Shown piece by piece: positions 5,438-6,486 of a stretch of 6,486 nucleotides of DNA; position 1 is the stretch's first letter, and each line of letters begins with the position of its first letter. The translations under genes and the position numbers were made by a program. Under the pieces are notes generated by a model. It was not told the DNA's origin. It searched no databases and saw nothing but the letters and a program-made list of their open reading frames with translations. Source of the stretch: an uncultured Mailhella sp. (GTDB taxonomy: Bacteria; Desulfobacterota; Desulfovibrionia; Desulfovibrionales; Desulfovibrionaceae); contig CAJTMS010000073.1 in the NCBI GenBank assembly GCA_910577155.1, forward strand, positions 1-6,486, given 5' to 3'.

Positions 5438-6133
5438 ATGGCTAATATGTACAGTTATATGAGAATATCGACAAAGGAAGATAGGGAAAAGCAACGCTTC
5501 ACAAGGCAGGAGAACGCACTCACAAAATATGCTAATGACAATAAGGTTGAATATGTATTCCAGTTCCGGGAAGATGTCAGTGGAAAGAGTTTCAAGAATC
5601 GGACGGAGTGGCAGAGATTAGAGAAGATAGTGCAACCGGGAGATACGATTGTGTTTAAGGATATAAGCAGATTCACAAGAGAGGCAGAGGCAGGATATAC
5701 AAAGTACATGAGCCTCATGCAGAAAGGTATCAACCTTATTTTCCTTGACAATCCAACGGTATCAACTGACTACATTAGAGAGTTACTCCATGTGGCAGAA
5801 CAGCAGGATTTAGTTGCTAAGACAAGCCTTGAAAGCACTGTTAAATTACTTCTGATAGTGGAATTGAATAGAGCAGAGCAGGAGAGATTGACAATCAGCA
5901 AGCGCACAAAGGATGGTATGCAAGCAGCCAAAGAGAAAGCAGAGAGAGAGGGCAGAGAGTGGAGGGCAGGGCGCAAGCCAGGGCAGTTAGATAAAATGAC
6001 GGATGAATTGCAGGCGGATATTGTATTGTACTTATCTGATAGAAGTATAAAGGCATCCGAACTTATGAGGAAACACAACATTTCAAGAAACACATTCAAG
6101 AAGTATGTGGAGAAAGTCAAAGAAGAAATGTAA
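5438..6133 (+). CDS. Small serine recombinase (resolvase/invertase family)
   Basis: Predicted to cut and rejoin DNA through a 5'-phosphoserine link, for resolution, inversion or integration/excision of the element. The 231-residue protein has the N-terminal catalytic domain: YSYMRIST with nucleophile S11 and R9, RQENAL after it, and KDISRFTRE with D75, R78 and R81. The long helix around VELNRAEQERLTISKRTKDG (about 141-160) matches the dimer-forming helix E. A linker with GRKPGQ (178-183) leads to a helix-turn-helix, SIKASELMRKHNISRNTFKK (203-222). Length and layout are those of resolvases or invertases; the large C-terminal recombinase and zinc-ribbon domains of serine integrases are absent. 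AAGGAGGT (5423-5430) lies 7 nt before ATG, and a dedicated promoter precedes it. Key residues are all present, so it is probably active. Confidence 0.92.
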   Translation: MANMYSYMRISTKEDREKQRFTRQENALTKYANDNKVEYVFQFREDVSGKSFKNRTEWQRLEKIVQPGDTIVFKDISRFTREAEAGYTKYMSLMQKGINLIFLDNPTVSTDYIRELLHVAEQQDLVAKTSLESTVKLLLIVELNRAEQERLTISKRTKDGMQAAKEKAEREGREWRAGRKPGQLDKMTDELQADIVLYLSDRSIKASELMRKHNISRNTFKKYVEKVKEEM

Positions 6134-6140
6134 TACAAAT

Positions 6141-6185
6141 GCGCGCTCTAAAAATGACCGTGTAGGGGTTTTATAGAGCGAACGC
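6141..6185. other. Hairpin after the recombinase gene, without a U-tract
   Basis: CGCTCTA (6144-6150) pairs with TAGAGCG (6174-6180). AAAA/TTTT (6151-6154, 6169-6172) extends it inward past a bulged A, and GCG/CGC (6141-6143, 6183-6185) extends it outward past two A. The loop is 14 nt. It lies 8 nt after the recombinase stop, but no T-run follows on the plus strand, so a plain intrinsic terminator is unlikely. It may be a protein-binding site or an RNA-stabilising hairpin. The DNA from about 6208 to 6260 is almost pure A/T and holds no gene I can support. Confidence 0.5.
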
Positions 6186-6291
6186 ACACCCACTACTTAA
6201 TCACTCACACAAAAATTTTAAACAAAAAAATTATTTTTCAAAATTAAAAAAAATAAAAAAGGCAAAAGCCGGAAAGGTGAGGTTAAAAGTT

Positions 6292-6435
6292 ATGGAGCAA
6301 AGACCTAGCACAGCATTTACAGAAAGAGAAAAAGAAAAAAAGCGGCAAGAGATAATGAGCATTCAGGACAGAAAAAAGCGGCATGAAGCTATTGCCCGGA
6401 ACATGAGTTTATTCACAAATAAGAAAGAGAGGTAA
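6292..6435 (+). CDS. Small basic 47-residue protein, function unknown
   Basis: The frame starts MEQRPSTAFTEREKEKKRQE and ends SLFTNKKER before TAA. It is strongly basic, wholly helical in prediction, and rich in K, R and E, with no cysteine, membrane segment or recognised domain. Evidence that it is real is the good site AAGGTGAGGT (6274-6283), 8 nt before ATG, and the tight join to the next start, 7 nt after its stop. I cannot assign a family. Short charged proteins like this often come before transfer or structural genes in elements, but nothing here shows a role. Confidence 0.6.
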   Translation: MEQRPSTAFTEREKEKKRQEIMSIQDRKKRHEAIARNMSLFTNKKER

Positions 6436-6442
6436 AAACATT

Positions 6443-6486
6443 ATGACAACAAATATTGCAGTTGTGGCAGAGTCACTAAAGCATGA
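6443..6486 (+). CDS. Start of a gene cut by the right edge of the window
   Basis: Fourteen codons are visible, MTTNIAVVAESLKH. GAGAGGT (6427-6433) lies 9 nt before ATG and overlaps the end of the 47-residue gene, the same ribosome binding site as at 4136, 4595 and 5204. That makes a real, co-transcribed gene likely. Too little is present to name the product. Confidence 0.55.
   Translation, partial: MTTNIAVVAESLKH

Larger units (their letters stand above)
150..6486. mobile_element. Part of an integrative mobile element (phage satellite or mobilizable island)
   Basis: The gene set seen is a serine recombinase, a small winged-helix protein, a primase and SF3 helicase pair, a small-terminase-like protein and a divergent cargo-like gene. 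This combination is typical of phage satellites and integrative mobilizable elements. The left limit is placed where the sigma-like fragment stops resembling its family (about 140-190); this is an inference, and no target duplication or attachment core was identified. The right limit lies beyond the window. No relaxase, capsid, portal, large terminase or tail gene is present in what can be seen, so the mode of transfer is undecided. Confidence 0.6.

Noticed and set aside
5438..6133. Large serine integrase
   Set aside because: At 231 residues it lacks the recombinase and zinc-ribbon domains of 450-600-residue serine integrases; the helix-turn-helix follows the catalytic domain directly.
1..6486. 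CRISPR array, tRNA, rRNA or complete insertion sequence
   Set aside because: No regularly spaced repeats, no cloverleaf with CCA-type end, no rRNA-like stretch, and no transposase frame were seen on either strand.

Overview
The window looks like part of an integrative mobile element in a low-G+C Bacillota genome, most likely a gut-type clostridium (Lachnospiraceae-like). Reasons: AT-rich DNA, near-consensus Shine-Dalgarno sites (AAGGAGGT, GGAGGT, repeated GAGAGGT), and families I know mainly from clostridial elements (DUF6076-like, DUF6462-like, NrS-1-type primase). These family names come from reading the protein sequences; no database search was run.

Layout. Left edge (1-191): the N-terminal part of a small sigma-factor-like protein of the kind carried by clostridial conjugative elements. 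It loses its family character after about 45 residues, so an element edge or old deletion may lie near 140-190. A hairpin terminator (292-326) follows. A single leftward gene (347-1459) encodes a DUF6076-like zinc-finger protein with its own promoter and terminator, and looks like cargo. A control region (1460-1628) holds two face-to-face, interlocked sigma-A-type promoters and repeated GAACTAT half-sites. A rightward replication operon follows: small winged-helix protein (1629-1823), archaeo-eukaryotic-type primase (1820-2686), SF3 helicase (2683-4134) and a 68-residue protein of unknown function (4150-4356). The first three genes overlap by 4 nt at each junction, so translation is probably coupled.

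A gene-free stretch (4357-4609) is rich in nested inverted repeats, including a possible pseudoknot. It precedes a protein resembling phage small terminase subunits (4610-5173). Next come a tiny ORF, a near-consensus promoter, and a 26-bp imperfect palindrome with a TT centre just upstream of a 231-residue serine recombinase (5438-6133). The right end has a hairpin, an A/T-rich leader, a 47-residue basic ORF and the first 14 codons of a gene running off the edge.

Together: recombinase (movement or resolution), primase plus helicase (own replication), winged-helix protein (regulation or excision) and terminase-like protein (possible packaging). This fits a phage satellite or an integrative mobilizable element. 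No relaxase, capsid, tail, portal or large terminase gene is visible, so the two cannot be separated here. The best leads are the recombinase-proximal palindrome, the interlocked promoter switch, the structured gap at 4357-4544 and the primase/helicase split.
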